A program made the position numbers and the translations under genes. Below are positions 1 to 11,338 of a stretch of DNA of 64,000 bases, one piece after another. This DNA comes from Plantago ovata (taxonomy: Eukaryota > Streptophyta > Magnoliopsida > Lamiales > Plantaginaceae). Every line of letters starts with the position of its first letter. Position 1 is the stretch's first letter. The stretch is taken from assembly GCA_028274465.1 (NCBI GenBank), contig CM051455.1, positions 110,730,261-110,794,260 on the forward strand, in the 5' to 3' direction. The notes under the pieces were generated by a model. The model did no database searches and was not told where the DNA came from. It worked only from the letters and a program-made list of their open reading frames with translations.

Positions 1-29
1 GCAAAGCTCCCGCCACTTTTCAAAGGTGC

Positions 30-1100
30 ATGCTTTCTGTTTTCTCTGACATGGTAACTAAGTTTGCTGAAGTTTTCATGGATTATTTTTCCCTTTTTGG
101 TGATTCGTTTGATGAATGCTTGCAACAATTAGATCTTGTTTTGAAAAGGTGCATTGAATGCAATTTGACCTTAAGCTGGGAGAAAAGTCATTACATGGTT
201 AGAGAAGGCATTGTTCTAGGACATGTAGTTTCTGAAAGAGGTATTGAGGTAGACAAGGCTAAGATCGAAATCATTGAAACACTTCCCCCACCTACTTGTG
301 TGAAAGAATTGCAATCTTTTCTTGGCCATGTAGAGTTTCATAGGAGGTTTATTAAGGATTTTTCGAAAATTGCTAAACCTTTAAGTAGCTTGCTTGCAAA
401 AGATGTGGTTTTCCATTTCCCTAATGAATGCTTAGTTGCTTTTAACACCCTTAAGGAAAAGCTTGTTTCTGCTCCCATTGTTGTGCCGCCTGACTGGAGT
501 CTTCCTTTTGAGATTATGTGTGATGCTTCAAATTTTGCTATGGGTGTTGTTTTGTGCCAAAAAGTTGATAAGCAGTATCGTGTGATTTATTATGTTAGTA
601 ATACTCTAGACTCTGCGCAAGTTAATTATACAACTACTGAAAAGGAATTTTTAGCTGTTGTCTTTGCTTTACAAAAGTTTAGGTCTTATTTAATTGGTCA
701 TCCTGTGAATGTCCATACTGATCATGCTGCTTTGAGACATTTGATAGCTAAGCAAGATTCTAAGCCTAGATTAATCCGTTGGGTCCTTTTGCTGCAAGAC
801 TTTGATTTGACAATAGTGGATAGAGCTGGTAGGGAGAATTTAATAGCAAATCATTTATCTAGAATACCTAATATCCCTGTTGATTCGATACCCATCAATG
901 AGGACCTCCCGGATGAGCACTTAATGAAGGCTAATGAAGAGCCATGGTATGCTGATATTGTAAACTATTTGGCTATGAATGTTTGCCCCACTAACTTTTC
1001 AGCCTCAGAGAAGAGAGCCCTTGCCAAGCGTTGCAGGACTTACATATGGGACGATCCGCATCTATTCAAAGAAGGAGCTGATGGGATTCTAAGGAGATGA
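30..1100 (+). pseudogene. Athila-1 pol: reverse transcriptase C-terminal part and RNase H
   Basis: The block starts inside the RT palm/thumb, after the catalytic region. It shows the conserved thumb text ([18 protein letters not shown]) and the linker [16 protein letters not shown] at about residues 100-120. The RNase H domain follows at about 160-280: a first acidic residue in the CDASNFAMG motif, a [10 protein letters not shown] block, and [11 protein letters not shown] near the end. Copying genomic RNA into cDNA is the family role. The N-terminal RT lies outside the window. The 356-residue frame is only a part of a pol polyprotein, which normally exceeds 1,000 residues. Confidence 0.85.
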
Positions 1101-1244
1101 GTGCCACAAGAAGAGCAACAAAGTGTGTTGAGTCATTGCCATGAGCTTAATTGTGGGGGACACTATAGTGGCTTAAAAACAGCTCGGAAGGTACTGGAAG
1201 CAGGGTTTTTCTGGCCAACAACATACCGAGATGCTTGAAGTTTT

Positions 1245-1878
1245 GTGAAGAATTGCGACCCATGTCAACGAGGTGGTAATATTGGCAAGAAAGACGAAAT
1301 GCCCCTTCTAGGGAATCTAGTGGTCGAACCTTTCAACGTATGGGGCATTGATTTCATGAGACCATTTCCATCAAGTAAAGGCTATGTATACATTCTTGTT
1401 GCGGTGGATTATGTGACTAAATGGGTGGAGGCAATTCCTACAAAAACAAATGACGGGGCAGTTGTTATGAAGTTCTTGAAGGAGGTAATATTCTCTAGAT
1501 TTGGGTGCCCTAGGACAATCATCAGTGATGGAGGGTCACACTTCGTCAATAGAACGTTTGCCTCCCTTCTTAAGAGATACAGTGTCCACCATAGTGTCGC
1601 TACACCATATCACCCACAGACATCGGGTCAAGTCGAAGTCAGCAACCGTCAAATTAAGAAGATCCTGGAGCGAGTAGTGAAGCCTAGTCGGAAAGATTGG
1701 GCAGGAAAATTGAATGATGCACTTTGGGCATACAAGACTAGCTACAAGACGGTGATCGGGACCACTCCGTACAGACTTGTGTATGGGAAGGCATGTCATA
1801 TTCCCGTAGAACTGGAACACAAGGCATATTGGGCTATAAAAGCACTCAATCTTGATATTTTGGTTCCGAACTTAATCA
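1245..1878 (+). pseudogene. Athila-1 integrase core
   Basis: This follows the RNase H block in the usual gypsy order. The tail of a zinc-binding domain is visible as CDPCQRGG. The catalytic core then shows GIDFMRPF (first Asp), ISDGGSHF (second Asp) and a GQVEVSNRQ stretch (Glu), the DDE triad spaced as in retroviral-type integrases. WAYKTSYKT and [12 protein letters not shown] are further integrase landmarks. The C-terminal domain is missing because the element ends at about 1878. The enzyme would insert cDNA into the nuclear genome, but this copy is a fossil fragment. Confidence 0.85.
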
Positions 1879-2974
1879 GGTAATTGGTGGGGCAAGTAGT
1901 TCCATCATAGGTATCCAGAGAGGGAAATCCTCTTTCGGTATTAACTCGATGGTTACAGATTTCTTCACACAAGGCACTAGGCTCTTGGTCTATCTCTTGC
2001 TCTTTCTCTTTTACAGATGCTCTCAAAGCCTCTATTCGTGCCTTGAGTTTAGCTTCTTGAGCCCTCATTTCTCCCAAAGTGAGTGTCGCTGTTGGCGGCG
2101 GATCATTCCCTACTAATGGAGTAGGGAGTACCACTGGACCACCAACTTGGTTCTCTACTCGGGTTTCAGGCAAGGTTTGTGTGACCATTTGGTTCAAAGG
2201 GATCACTTGGATTTGTGTTACCATCTGAGTTTGCGGGAGTATCTGTGTTTGTGCAGCCATTTGGGTTTGAAACACTTGAGTTTGAGTGATATTTTAATTT
2301 CCTTGAGCTTGTGATGCTCTGACCCTCCGGTCTATTATCTCTCTCAAATCATCCGGAGCTCCTTGGGGACCAAGTCGTGATTGGACACGAGGAGGTCCAA
2401 CCCGATCTTGTATCGGCCGAGAGTTAGCTCGAGATTGTGCTCCATCCTCTATAGGTTGCCCCCCTTGATTGGCTATTCCTTGTGCTTGTTGCTGGACTAC
2501 TTGGTGTTGTATTCTTGCAACATCATCCGGTGCAAAGCATCCTTGGATCGTTAGGAGGAGTAATCCGAATTGTTCTTCTACCATCCCGTAGTCTCTTGGT
2601 CTCACAACTTGTCCATTTTGCAAGGTGAACTGTAGTGCGGCTGGCTCTTGAGGAACAATGGGTTGTGGTGCTGGTGCTACGGGGGCGAGTGATCTTTGTT
2701 GAGAAGGCACTCGAAGAGCTCCAAAACCGCTTCCTGTTGGGATTGCATTTGCATTGGGGTTATGATTTCCAGAACCTTCGTTCCTCATTGTAACACTTGC
2801 ACTTTCTCCATCGATCATATCCATATCAACAATATCATTTCTATGTGTCCTTGCAGTTGTGGTTCCTCTTCCTCCTCCCCTTCCCCTTCCTCCTAACAGG
2901 GGACGGCCCCGAGGACGGGTGGGTTGAGGGTTTCTCGCTGCTTGAGCGATTCTAGTACTCTTCCTATTAACCAT
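1879..2974 (-). pseudogene. Tat-1 gag N-terminal region
   Basis: The protein starts MVNRKSTRIAQAARNPQP and has a glycine/arginine-rich stretch at about residues 25-40. It is rich in Pro, Gln and Asn, as Tat gag leaders often are. Towards the junction the text FPSLDTYDGTT appears, which matches the conserved opening of the Tat gag domain. It would encode the structural protein of the virus-like particle. The remainder of gag is absent because the fragment stops at 1879. There is no sign that this copy can be expressed as a full gag. Confidence 0.75.
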
Positions 2975-3022
2975 CTTTTAGGACTTTTGCTGGTAAGACA
3001 AAGGGTAACCTTTTGATCGGTT

Positions 3023-3040
3023 CCCACTGACGGCGCCAAA
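3023..3040 (-). promoter_or_regulatory. Primer-binding site of Tat-1
   Basis: On the minus strand TTTGGCGCCGTCAGTGGG directly follows the LTR end. The TGGCGCC start matches a tRNA 3' end (CCA plus acceptor stem) and is the common Tat-type primer site. I do not assign the tRNA. Confidence 0.75.
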
Positions 3041-3902
3041 TGTTGATGGGTAAATCACAAAGTGTTTCTAATGCGTTCTAGTCCGCGGTCCTCTTGACTT
3101 TAGCCTCCTTCCATAGCAAGTAAAGTCCTGAAATAAAACTTGAGGGGGAGGTTAGTAACGATTTTCCGGTTTGTCTAGTGATCAAACCGGATAATCGACT
3201 TTACGGTTAGAGGGTTGAAAGCCACTCTGGTGTATGTAGAATGAAAGTGGGTAAGATATTGATTACCTTTAGGGGAGAATAGTGTCCCCTATTTGTAGTG
3301 TTTCCCAAATGGTGATAAAGCTTTGGAGATTGCGCCAAGTGTAAGGCCATGATTGAATATCAAAGGCTAAAAGCCCATTAGTTGGCTTAATGGGCCTGGC
3401 CCACGTACCAAATTAGGGTTTCCACAAGGCTAAGTTGGTAACTTTATGTTTTATGGAACATTCTAGGATTTCGTCCCGTCTTTGTATCCGATATAGCGTC
3501 CGATATACGGTCCGACTAGAATGTTCAAGACCCACTGGTATTACGAACTATAGATGACTTGTATAAGTTCTTCTTACAGTCCGATACATAGGTGTCTCGC
3601 TTGACTAGTCCGATACCAAGAAGTGTGTCGGACACTCTTTCTTGAGGTATCCTGACTTAGCTGTCTCGCTCGGTACGTCCGATGTAAAGAAGTGTGTCGG
3701 ACACTTTAGACTTTGACCGTGGTCCTTGGAAACATACTACTCGCGCAGTATGTCAGACCATGGTCTCGAGTAGAATTTGTTTGAGGGTGATCACATTAGT
3801 CGGACGAGGGCACAAGTGTCGAACATCTGTGCCCTATATGTCGGACTTGTGTCACGTTAAGTCCTCTCCTGGTTCGTACAGTGAATCGGACATATTTCAA
3901 CA
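3041..3902 (-). repeat. LTR of Tat-1 (862 bp)
   Basis: The ends are TGTTGATGGG on the left and TTTCAACA on the right, giving a short terminal inverted repeat TGTTGA/TCAACA. On the minus strand the U3 half (about 3480-3900) contains many copies of the hexamer GTCCGA or its complement TCGGAC. A TATA-like ACTACAAATAGGGG lies near 3283-3300 on the minus strand. The neighbour on the outer side is decayed MORC intron sequence. Confidence 0.85.
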
Positions 3903-4089
3903 TTAACAAGTGAGATCCACTTCTATTGATCTCTCCATTCTATTATGAGCCAATAAAAGAAAAGTCGTAAGTAGCATAAACTAGAATAAATGAAAACACG
4001 TACACATTGTTCACAACTTATTATATACATTTTCACAAATATTTGTAAAGAAATATAAAATTGTTTGTATGTAGAAGAAGAGACGTTAC
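3903..4089. other. Residual MORC intron between the Tat-1 LTR and the last visible exon
   Basis: This AT-rich stretch follows a clean minus-strand splice donor (AAG then GTAACG at 4089-4084). I see no further MORC exon before the Tat-1 LTR begins at 3902, so the 3' end of the gene is missing or displaced. Confidence 0.5.
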
Positions 4090-5768
4090 CTTAATGTCAT
4101 GGGGTGGAGCAGAAAATACTTGGTGTAAATCACTGTAGGGCCCAGGATTCTCAACAAGTGGAGATGAGCTACCATGATTTCTTGCACGCTGCCTATTTTC
4201 GGTTGTGACTGATCTTTTCAGCGGTGTAATGTTACTATTAATGCTTGTAGGACCCCGGTTAGGGTTTGGAACAACAGAAGCTTCTCCTCTCTCAGGGGTA
4301 ATAACAATATTAGATTTATGGTTTGTAGTAGGTGGAACCTGTTTCCCTGGGGTAACAGACTTCTTCGCACCACGTCTCTTAGCATAGCCAATTTCATGAC
4401 ACTTTGAATTCCTGTTCAAACCAATTTGCACATAACCGGATAGGAAGGATGATTACATTACAGGGCATGACAAAGCATGCATATGAATGAAAGAGAACTA
4501 ACAAATAGAGCTTTTGTGTAGTTTTTAGCTTGTCCTCAAGCCTAGATAAAACAATTGTACGTTCAAATCCTTGTTTATCATGGGCCGACTCTACAAAGTT
4601 AACTTCCAATACACCTATGACACCTCGGCCATCACTTTCAGCCGCATTCCAAACCCTCCAAAAAGGCTGAAAATCAAGTTTTATAAAGTTATATATAACC
4701 ATGCATGCTTGTAGATTACATGAAGGAAAAAAAAAGCTCTAGAAAATGGAAAATTATAGCAAGACCGACCTTGATCAGGCGATTCTTGTGATACACGTTG
4801 AACCCTTGAACATCAATGTGATGTCTTGCATCTTTAACAAACCCAATTTTCCCATTCGCAACCATTTGTGTTTTGCAAAAGGCGAAAATCAGCACATGAC
4901 AATGGCAAGGATTATCTGTGTGTATATAATAATAATAAAAACAAATAACAAGTACTACAAGGTAAGAAAGCATTACATCTGTGCCGTTTATTGTGTTAAT
5001 CACAATATTTGGTTTATATGAGATGTTTTCTTTGAGCTTTAAATCCTCCTCGATATCATGATGCTCAATGATTCCCTCGCAGTATCATGCAGTAAACAGG
5101 TGGGAGCTTACGGTACAAAATCGCTGCATAGCTTTGCGAGAAACATAAATTAGATACATTCAATCACTATTGCAGATGATGAGCTGCAAAAGTAAGGGAT
5201 GAGAATTAAGTAGTTGGTTTGAAGCCAATATACCCTGAGTGAAAAGCGATAGGTGAGAAAATGCTTAGAGTTCGGGTACTTCTTTGCATCGTCAATGTTT
5301 CTCTCATCTTGGCCAAAACCTTTGATTTGAATATCATGATAAAATATGTGTAAAGAATTTGACCAACTTAGTTAATACAACAACCAAAGGAGCAGAGATG
5401 TGCCTATGGAAAGAGAGAAAATTCAAGATCAAGCTTACGTATTGATCAGTCTCAAAATCCAGTTCCGATGTTTCTAGGTCATCCTCCCACAGATCATAGA
5501 TTATTATGTGTGTACCATGAGCTTTCATGCCATTGAACTGCAGGAGGAGAAGTCGATAATATATTACGCAAAAAAACTTTCACATTCACAAGATACTACC
5601 TGCTGAAGAATTCACAAAATTCACAACACACGATACTACCTGTTGAAGAAGATCGTCATCACATTCATAAGGAGACCACTGCTCAATTAATTCAATGTTT
5701 CTTTGCATACAGTCATAGGAAGGAATCATCTGTTTATTCCATGAATCTCCTACTTCCTCAAAATGGAC
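4090..5768 (-). pseudogene. MORC-family GHKL ATPase gene, decayed middle exons
   Basis: Minus-strand exons can be placed at 5768-5640, 5537-5439, 5335-5234, about 5133-4977, about 4870-4770, 4666-4503 and 4411-4090. They encode, in order, text characteristic of plant MORC proteins: IELIEQWSPYECDDDLLQQ, GTHIIIYDLWEDD, KYPNSKHFLTYRFSLR, LYRKLPP, IGFVKDARHHIDVQGFNVY, FWRVWNAAESDGRGVIGVLE and KCHEIGYAKRR. This is the S5-like/transducer half of the GHKL ATPase module and the start of the linker. MORCs compact chromatin and silence transposons. Decay is evident: the acceptor expected before DIQIKG reads CAT instead of CAG at 5338-5336, the acceptors before exons 5133 and 4870 lack a clean AG, and a one-base frame change lies near 5070. 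The ATPase N-terminal exons are not visible; the C-terminal coiled coil is also lost. Confidence 0.85.
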
Positions 5769-5825
5769 CTGTTCAATAAGTTAAAGAGAAGTAACTATAT
5801 ATCAGTGTTAGGGTTGAAATATGTC

Positions 5826-5925
5826 NNNNNNNNNNNNNNNNNNNNNNNNNNNNNNNNNNNNNNNNNNNNNNNNNNNNNNNNNNNNNNNNNNNNNNNNNNN
5901 NNNNNNNNNNNNNNNNNNNNNNNNN
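5826..5925. other. Assembly gap of exactly 100 N
   Basis: One hundred Ns is a conventional placeholder for a gap of unknown length. On the left is MORC intron sequence; on the right the interior of the SIRE-1 3' ORF. The MORC ATPase-core exons, the rest of the SIRE-1 3' ORF and the SIRE-1 3' LTR should lie between these flanks. The true gap is therefore probably several kilobases. Confidence 0.9.
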
Positions 5926-7137
5926 ATTTGCTGATGACGCTGCAGGCTGAGTGTCATCATCAGCTTCCTCTTTTTCTTGAGATTTTCTCGTTTCCCAGAG
6001 GCGTCTATAGTTGCATTTTCAGCAACGGCTGTTGTACACAAACCTTGTTGATCACACTACAGCAGTATTCATTTCTTGTCACCACCATCTACAAGCAGTT
6101 TCATCTCTAAGTTGCTGAGTGGTGACATCTGCAGCTGTGTATACCTTTCTTGCTGGCTGGTGCTGACAACATTTGCAGTGGTTGTGTTCTTGATTTGTCT
6201 AGTTCTTGCAGCAGTCTTAGGTACATTCTGCTTGTAGAAGGATCTCCCACATTGCATCCAGATTTCTTGATTGGCAATGGGTTTCTCAGCTGAATCCCTG
6301 AAATTTTCAAGGATATAGCCTATCGTTATTCCATACAAATACTGGAAAGGAGGTGAGACCTTGTTGTCTTCTACCTTATACCTTGAACGTAGTAACACAA
6401 TCAACAAGCCTGTTGAAAATGTACTTAGCCCAGTTACGTTCCGTTGTATTTTTCATGGATATGCATCAGCAGCGCCATCTTCTCTGGCCTACTTGGTCAA
6501 TTCCTCCAATTGGGAGTCCAACTTTATCAGTACAGAGCTACTAGACCAAGTGATGGCAGAGATGCTTTCTCTTAACGTTTTTGTCCAAGTCACGGGAGCA
6601 ATCTCTCCTTTCTTTATTTTTCTCATTCTTGACGTCACTGTTAGAAGCTAAAATCAATTTTTCTTCGTCTGTTGCAGTGACGTCATCTGCAGTTCCAGTG
6701 TTGGAATCTGAAATATTTCCGCTAAATCAGTCCATTTCAGGACGATTTGCGTTTTCTGAACCTTAGTAAAGATCACTTTTTCAGTGACTCCTCACTATTA
6801 GTTGGGACTGGATTTCTGCATTATTGTAGAACTCCATTGTGTCCAGCATGCTCACTTGCTTAGTGCGAGCAGATATAAAGTTCATGAGGCCTTGCTACTT
6901 GATAAATTCAAGCGCCTCTTCTTTTCATCATCGAGTTCTTTCGTTGGCATAGGTTTTTCCGATATCCTATCATTTTTCAAACCAACTTTCGTTGTGTTTG
7001 ATGTCGGAGTAGTCACCGGAGCACAACACAACTTTCGTTGTGTTTGATGTCGGAGTAGTCACCGGAGCAGTGCGTTTCTCAGCACTGTCAACCTTAGACG
7101 ACTTTGAGGACTTAGAGGATTGTCTCTTTGGTGCCAT
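5926..7137 (-). pseudogene. SIRE-1 3' passenger ORF (env position), partial
   Basis: The region begins on the minus strand with ATG at 7137, giving MAPKRQSSKSSKSSK, a basic Ser/Lys-rich start nearly the same as in the SIRE-3 copy at 29390. It extends to the gap. Sireviruses often carry an ORF here, historically called env-like, although no signal peptide, fusion peptide or membrane helix is evident in what I can read. The SIRE-3 homologue contains an EFYNN...VQGVQI...IFQIPTNG pattern that recalls the plant-transposon protein domain. This copy is broken and incomplete. Its function is not known. Confidence 0.6.
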
Positions 7138-7520
7138 TTCTTTTATAGATAAGAAAGTGTACGAAAAAGATAGTTTGCTTTTGACCGGAGGTACAGTAGA
7201 TTCAGGCTAAAATTTGCAGAGAAAGGAAATATGAGTTAAAGAATTTTATCATTTCTCTAACTCCTTCTTTATATAGTGTCTCTGATGTGTGAGAAACTCA
7301 ATCGATTTGAGCTCTAAGCAAGGGTAAAACAGAGAAACACAGGCGTTAGTGGAGCCTTTGCATTGAATGCGTAGTGGCCCACTAACTAAAACCGTCAGAG
7401 CATTCTCTCTCTTTGTTTTATTAACTGTTAGATCAATAACTCCTTTTAATCAATGCCACGATTGTATTTCATGTCATGATTATTACGAGTTTATCTGTGC
7501 CCGATTAACGTCACAAATTG
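7138..7520 (-). promoter_or_regulatory. Promoter-like leader of the SIRE-1 3' ORF
   Basis: On the minus strand a TATA box (ACTATATAAAG, 7277-7267) lies about 130 bp before the ATG at 7137. It is followed by a CT/A-rich leader. The same box lies at the same distance in SIRE-3 (29241-29250 to ATG 29390). Upstream elements CTGACGGTTTT and CATTTAATGCAAAGG are also shared between the two copies. The leader looks like an internal promoter separate from the LTR. This is inference from sequence only. Confidence 0.5.
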
Positions 7521-7676
7521 ATTTTACCGAGTTTTAAGGGATTAGATTGCTTGCTGAAATAGACAAGAATCTTTTCAGCGAGTTTGCATTAATAGCCTAG
7601 ATACTTTGCTGAAAGTTCCCCCTTACTTAGATATCTCATATTTTCTTAATTTTAAAGATATTTCTGATTTCCCGTA

Positions 7677-8030
7677 TCAGTAAATTCTTTTGTACTTGAG
7701 ATATCCTTTGGTAAAATCTGAGAAATGAGTTTTGCTCTTTTTCTGAGTTCCCGTCTCAGAATATTCCCTTGATACTTGAATACCTGTTTCAATATCTTTG
7801 ATTGTCTGAATGCCTGTTTCAGCAATCCTTAAGGTTTTTCTCTTACTGAGTGCCTGTCTCAGCAAGTGATCAAGTTTCCTAACAAATACCCGTTTTGAAG
7901 GAATTACTTGTTGAATGCCTGTTTCAGCAAACATGTAGTGACCTATCATTTCTTAGAAGAAATTAGTAGACGGAGCTTTTAAGTAAGAATACATTGGCTT
8001 GCTGAATACCTGTTTCAGCATTCTGCCAAA
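7677..8030 (-). repeat. Hairpin cluster between pol and 3' ORF of SIRE-1
   Basis: About six copies of a motif reading on the minus strand TGCTGAAACAGGYATTCA, or the variant CTGAGACGGGAACTCAG, are spaced 40-90 bp apart. Each has complementary arms TTGCTGA/TCAGCAA around a 6-9 nt loop. The equivalent cluster is present in SIRE-3 at 28489-28870. Confidence 0.75.
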
Positions 8031-8038
8031 TGTATCCT

Positions 8039-11000
8039 TTATTGAGGTAGTTCAATCAATCCAAGGTTATACCTTAGCATTGCGAACCTATTATCTACTA
8101 GGGGCTTGGTAAAGATGTCAGCAAGCTGATCATCAATGCCTACTTTCACAACCTCAATATCTCTTTTTTCTACATGATCTCTAATGAAATGATGTCTAAT
8201 ACCAATGTGCTTAGTCCTTGAGTGAAACTTAGGATTTTGCGTGATAGCAATAGCACTTGTATTATCACAAAAGATTGGTGTTTTCTTTGCAAAAATACCA
8301 TAATCTCTTAATTGTTGCTGAATCTATAGGATTTGAGCTGTGCAACAACCAGCTGCAATGTATTCAGATTCAGTGGATGAATTGGCAACACAGGTTTGCT
8401 TCTTGCTGAACCATGATATTGATCTAGTACCCAAAACCTGACAAGTTCCAGAGGTACTTTTTCTATCAAGAGTTGATCCTCCATGATCAGCATCAGAATA
8501 ACCAACCAATTCTAGTCCAGAATCTTTAGGATACCATAATCCAACATTGACTGTACCTTTGACATATTTCAGTATCTTGATTGCCTTTTTGTAGTGTGAT
8601 TCTCTTGGATCAGATTGGAATCTTGCACACACACAACAGCATACTGAATGTCAGGTCTACTTGTTGTTAAGTACAACAAGGAACCAATGAGCTTCCTATA
8701 CTTGTGTTCTTCAACACTTTTATCTTCTTTAGTATAGCCCAATTTGGTAACAACACTCATAGGGATCTTTTCAGGTTTTTCTTCCTCTTTGATCCTAAAC
8801 TTTATGAGCATTTCTTTCGCATACTTTGCTTGATTTATGAATATTCCATCTTTGAGTTGCTTGACTTGCAATCCTAGGAAATAATTCAATTTTCCCATCA
8901 TACTCATTTCAAACTTGTTTGTCATGAGTTTGGCAAAATCATCAAAAGTTGCTTGTCCTTAGATCCAAAAATTATGTCATCCACATAAATTTGAACTAAG
9001 AGTATTTTATCATCATGGTTCATGGTAAATAAGGTTTTGTCAACTTCACCTTTCTTGAAACTATTTTCCAGCAAGAACTTAGCCAAGGTATCATACCATG
9101 CTCTTGGTGCTTGCTTTAGACCATATACAGCTTTCTGAAGCATGTATACCATCTTGATTTCTGAGGAAAGTTCAAAGCCAGGGGGTTGTTCTAATTAGAC
9201 TTCTTCAGCAAGTTCACCATTCAAGAATGCACTTTTAACATCCATTTGGTAAACAATGAAGTCATTATGAGCAGCAAAGGCCAAGAAAAGCCTAATTGCA
9301 TCCAATCTTGCAACTGGTGCATAAGACTCATCATAGTCCAATCCTTTAGTCTGACAGTAACCTTGAGCAACTAAACGTGCTTTATTTCTTGTTACTTCAC
9401 CAGACTCACTCATCTTGTTTCTGAACACCCACTTTGTACCAATAGCTTTCTTGCCTTCAGCAAGTGGTAGAAGTTTCCAGACTTTGTTCCTTTCGAATTG
9501 ATCCAGTTCTTCTTGCATTGTCTTTATCCATTCAGAATGCTTTAAAGCTTCTTCTATGGTTTTAGGTTCAATTTCTGAAACAAAGCAAGAGAACAATGAT
9601 TCTACTTCTACGACAGTTGCTTCTTCAGCAAGTCCATGAGTAGCTTTGGATCTAGTCACTTGGCGTTTATTAATATCGCCAATCATATCCGTAGAGGGAT
9701 GATCTCTAATCCATTTATTAACAGGTTTTCTGCTTGTTGGATCAGGATATGTTTGCTCATCAGCATGTGACTCTTCAGTATGTACTTGTTCAGTACTACT
9801 GGGATTTTGTGTCTCTGCTGAGATTGGTTCATCAGCAACTGCTTGTTCAGCATTGCTTGATTGTGGTAGTTCATCAGCAGGCACTGGAGGTTGCGTAGTT
9901 TCAGCAACTTCCGGAGCAACTGCGTCTTTTGCTGGAAATTCTTTGTCGTGAACTATATTAATCTTGTCATGACTTGGGGGAGGAGAGTCATTGTCAGAAT
10001 CATCATTTAGTTCGATTGACTTGATTTGCCTAGCAACAGATTCAGTTCTTTGCTCATGTATGATTAAGTTTTTCATACATTCTGAATACAAAATGCACTG
10101 ATTCTTCAATCTTTTGTGCCTTTTTGTTGTAAACACTATAAGCTTTACTATGCAAGGAGTAACCGAGAAATATCGCTTCATCTGCCTTTGGTTGAAATGT
10201 TCTTAGGTATTCTCTACCATTATTATGAACGAAACACTTGCAAAAAAATACTCTTAGATGAGTGATATTAGGAGGTCTTCCAACAAACAATTCATAAGGA
10301 GTTTTGTTGTATTCCTTAGTAATCAAACATCTGTTTTGAGTATAACAGGCGGTATTAATCGCTTAAACCCAGTAAGCCTCACTTATTTCAGTGTCAGCAA
10401 GCATTGTTCTTGCGGCTTCTTTCAGGGTACGATTCTTCCGTTCAGCAACACCGGTTTGCTGTGGTGTTCTTACTGAGGATAACTGATGTTGTATACCTTT
10501 GAGGTACAATATTCAGTTATGTACTGGTTTACAAACTCAGTACCATGGTCTGTCCTTATGACTTTTACCTTGTCATTTTTCATGACTTCAAGCTTATTCA
10601 GCAAGTTAGGTATTTCAGTCCTGGTTTCAGATTTGTGCTTGATGAATACTACCCAAGTGAATCTTGAATAGTCATCCACCACGACCAGACCATACTTCTT
10701 ACCAGCATAGCTTGTTGAAGAAGATTCAAACAAGTCCATGTGCAAGAGTTGTAAAGGTTTTGTAGTTGACGGTACTGCCTTGTTCTTGAAAGAAGATTTG
10801 GTTTGCTTTCCTTGCTGACATGCATTGCAAACACCATCCTTCTTAAAAGTAGCCTTAGGTAATCCAACTACAAGTGCCTTTTTAGACAGCTTATTCAACG
10901 TCTTGAAGTTTAGATGACTTGTTCGTTTATGCCATAACCATGCTTTTTCAGCAAGGCAATCGTGATCTGAGACAAGGCATCTTCTTGCAATCATAATTAC

Positions 11001-11333
11001 CTTTTTAGTCTCGAAATCTATAAGTTTACATTCATCACTTTTGACTTTGATGAAGTATCCTTTGTCAGCAAACTGACTCATGCTGAAAAGGTTAAACTTA
11101 AGATTTTTGACATAAAGAACTCCAATAATGGTTATGCATCCTAACATCACGTCACCATAGCCTTTTGTAGAACCAGAGCCTCCACCAGCAAACCTTATTG
11201 TTGGACCTTTAGACCACCGTCTATAGTTTATAAGGTTATTCTTGTTGCCCGTCATGTGCTTTCCACAACCACTATCAAAGTGCCAGATTGCATTGTTTGT
11301 CTCCGTGGCTGAAGTCTGCACAATCAAGAGCAA
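8039..11333 (-). pseudogene. SIRE-1 pol (protease, integrase, RT, RNase H)
   Basis: On the minus strand the pol region opens with a copia protease/pre-integrase stretch (WHFDSGCGKHMTGN). It continues with the His/Cys zinc domain (HKRTSHLNF...CNACQQGKQ) and the integrase core (LLHMDLFE, VVDDYSRF, RTDHGTEF). The RT domain starts near EALKHSEW and KWVFRNK, then [25 protein letters not shown] and the catalytic YVDDIIFGS. RNase H follows with GYSDADHGG, STESEYIAAGCC and a C-terminal LADIFTKPL. All the domains are recognisable, in copia order. The region carries several breaks and is a fossil. Confidence 0.85.
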
Positions 11334-11338
11334 ACAAG

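Larger units (their letters stand above)
1..1878 (+). mobile_element. Athila-lineage Ty3/gypsy retrotransposon fragment (Athila-1)
   Basis: A plus-strand pol segment begins before the window and stops abruptly near 1878, where a minus-strand Tat fragment starts. The order reverse transcriptase, RNase H, integrase is the Ty3/gypsy order. The wording of the RT and RNase H blocks ([34 protein letters not shown], then a PRLIRW motif) is typical of the Athila lineage. No LTR, primer-binding site or gag is visible, so this is an internal fragment. It is broken. The abutment at 1878 is either an old deletion or a rearrangement, because no LTR end or target duplication is visible there. Confidence 0.85.
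1879..3902 (-). mobile_element. Tat-lineage Ty3/gypsy fragment: LTR, PBS and gag start (Tat-1)
   Basis: Read on the minus strand, the order is LTR (3902 to 3041), primer-binding site, then a gag open region that ends at the Athila-1 junction near 1879. The LTR is bounded by TGTTGA...TCAACA. A TTTGGCGCCGTCAGTGGG sequence directly follows it, which is the usual Tat-type start of the internal region. Everything downstream of gag is missing, so the element is a truncated and broken fragment. The second Tat element in this window (44932) has an LTR with the same first 15 bases, so the two are relatives. Confidence 0.85.
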
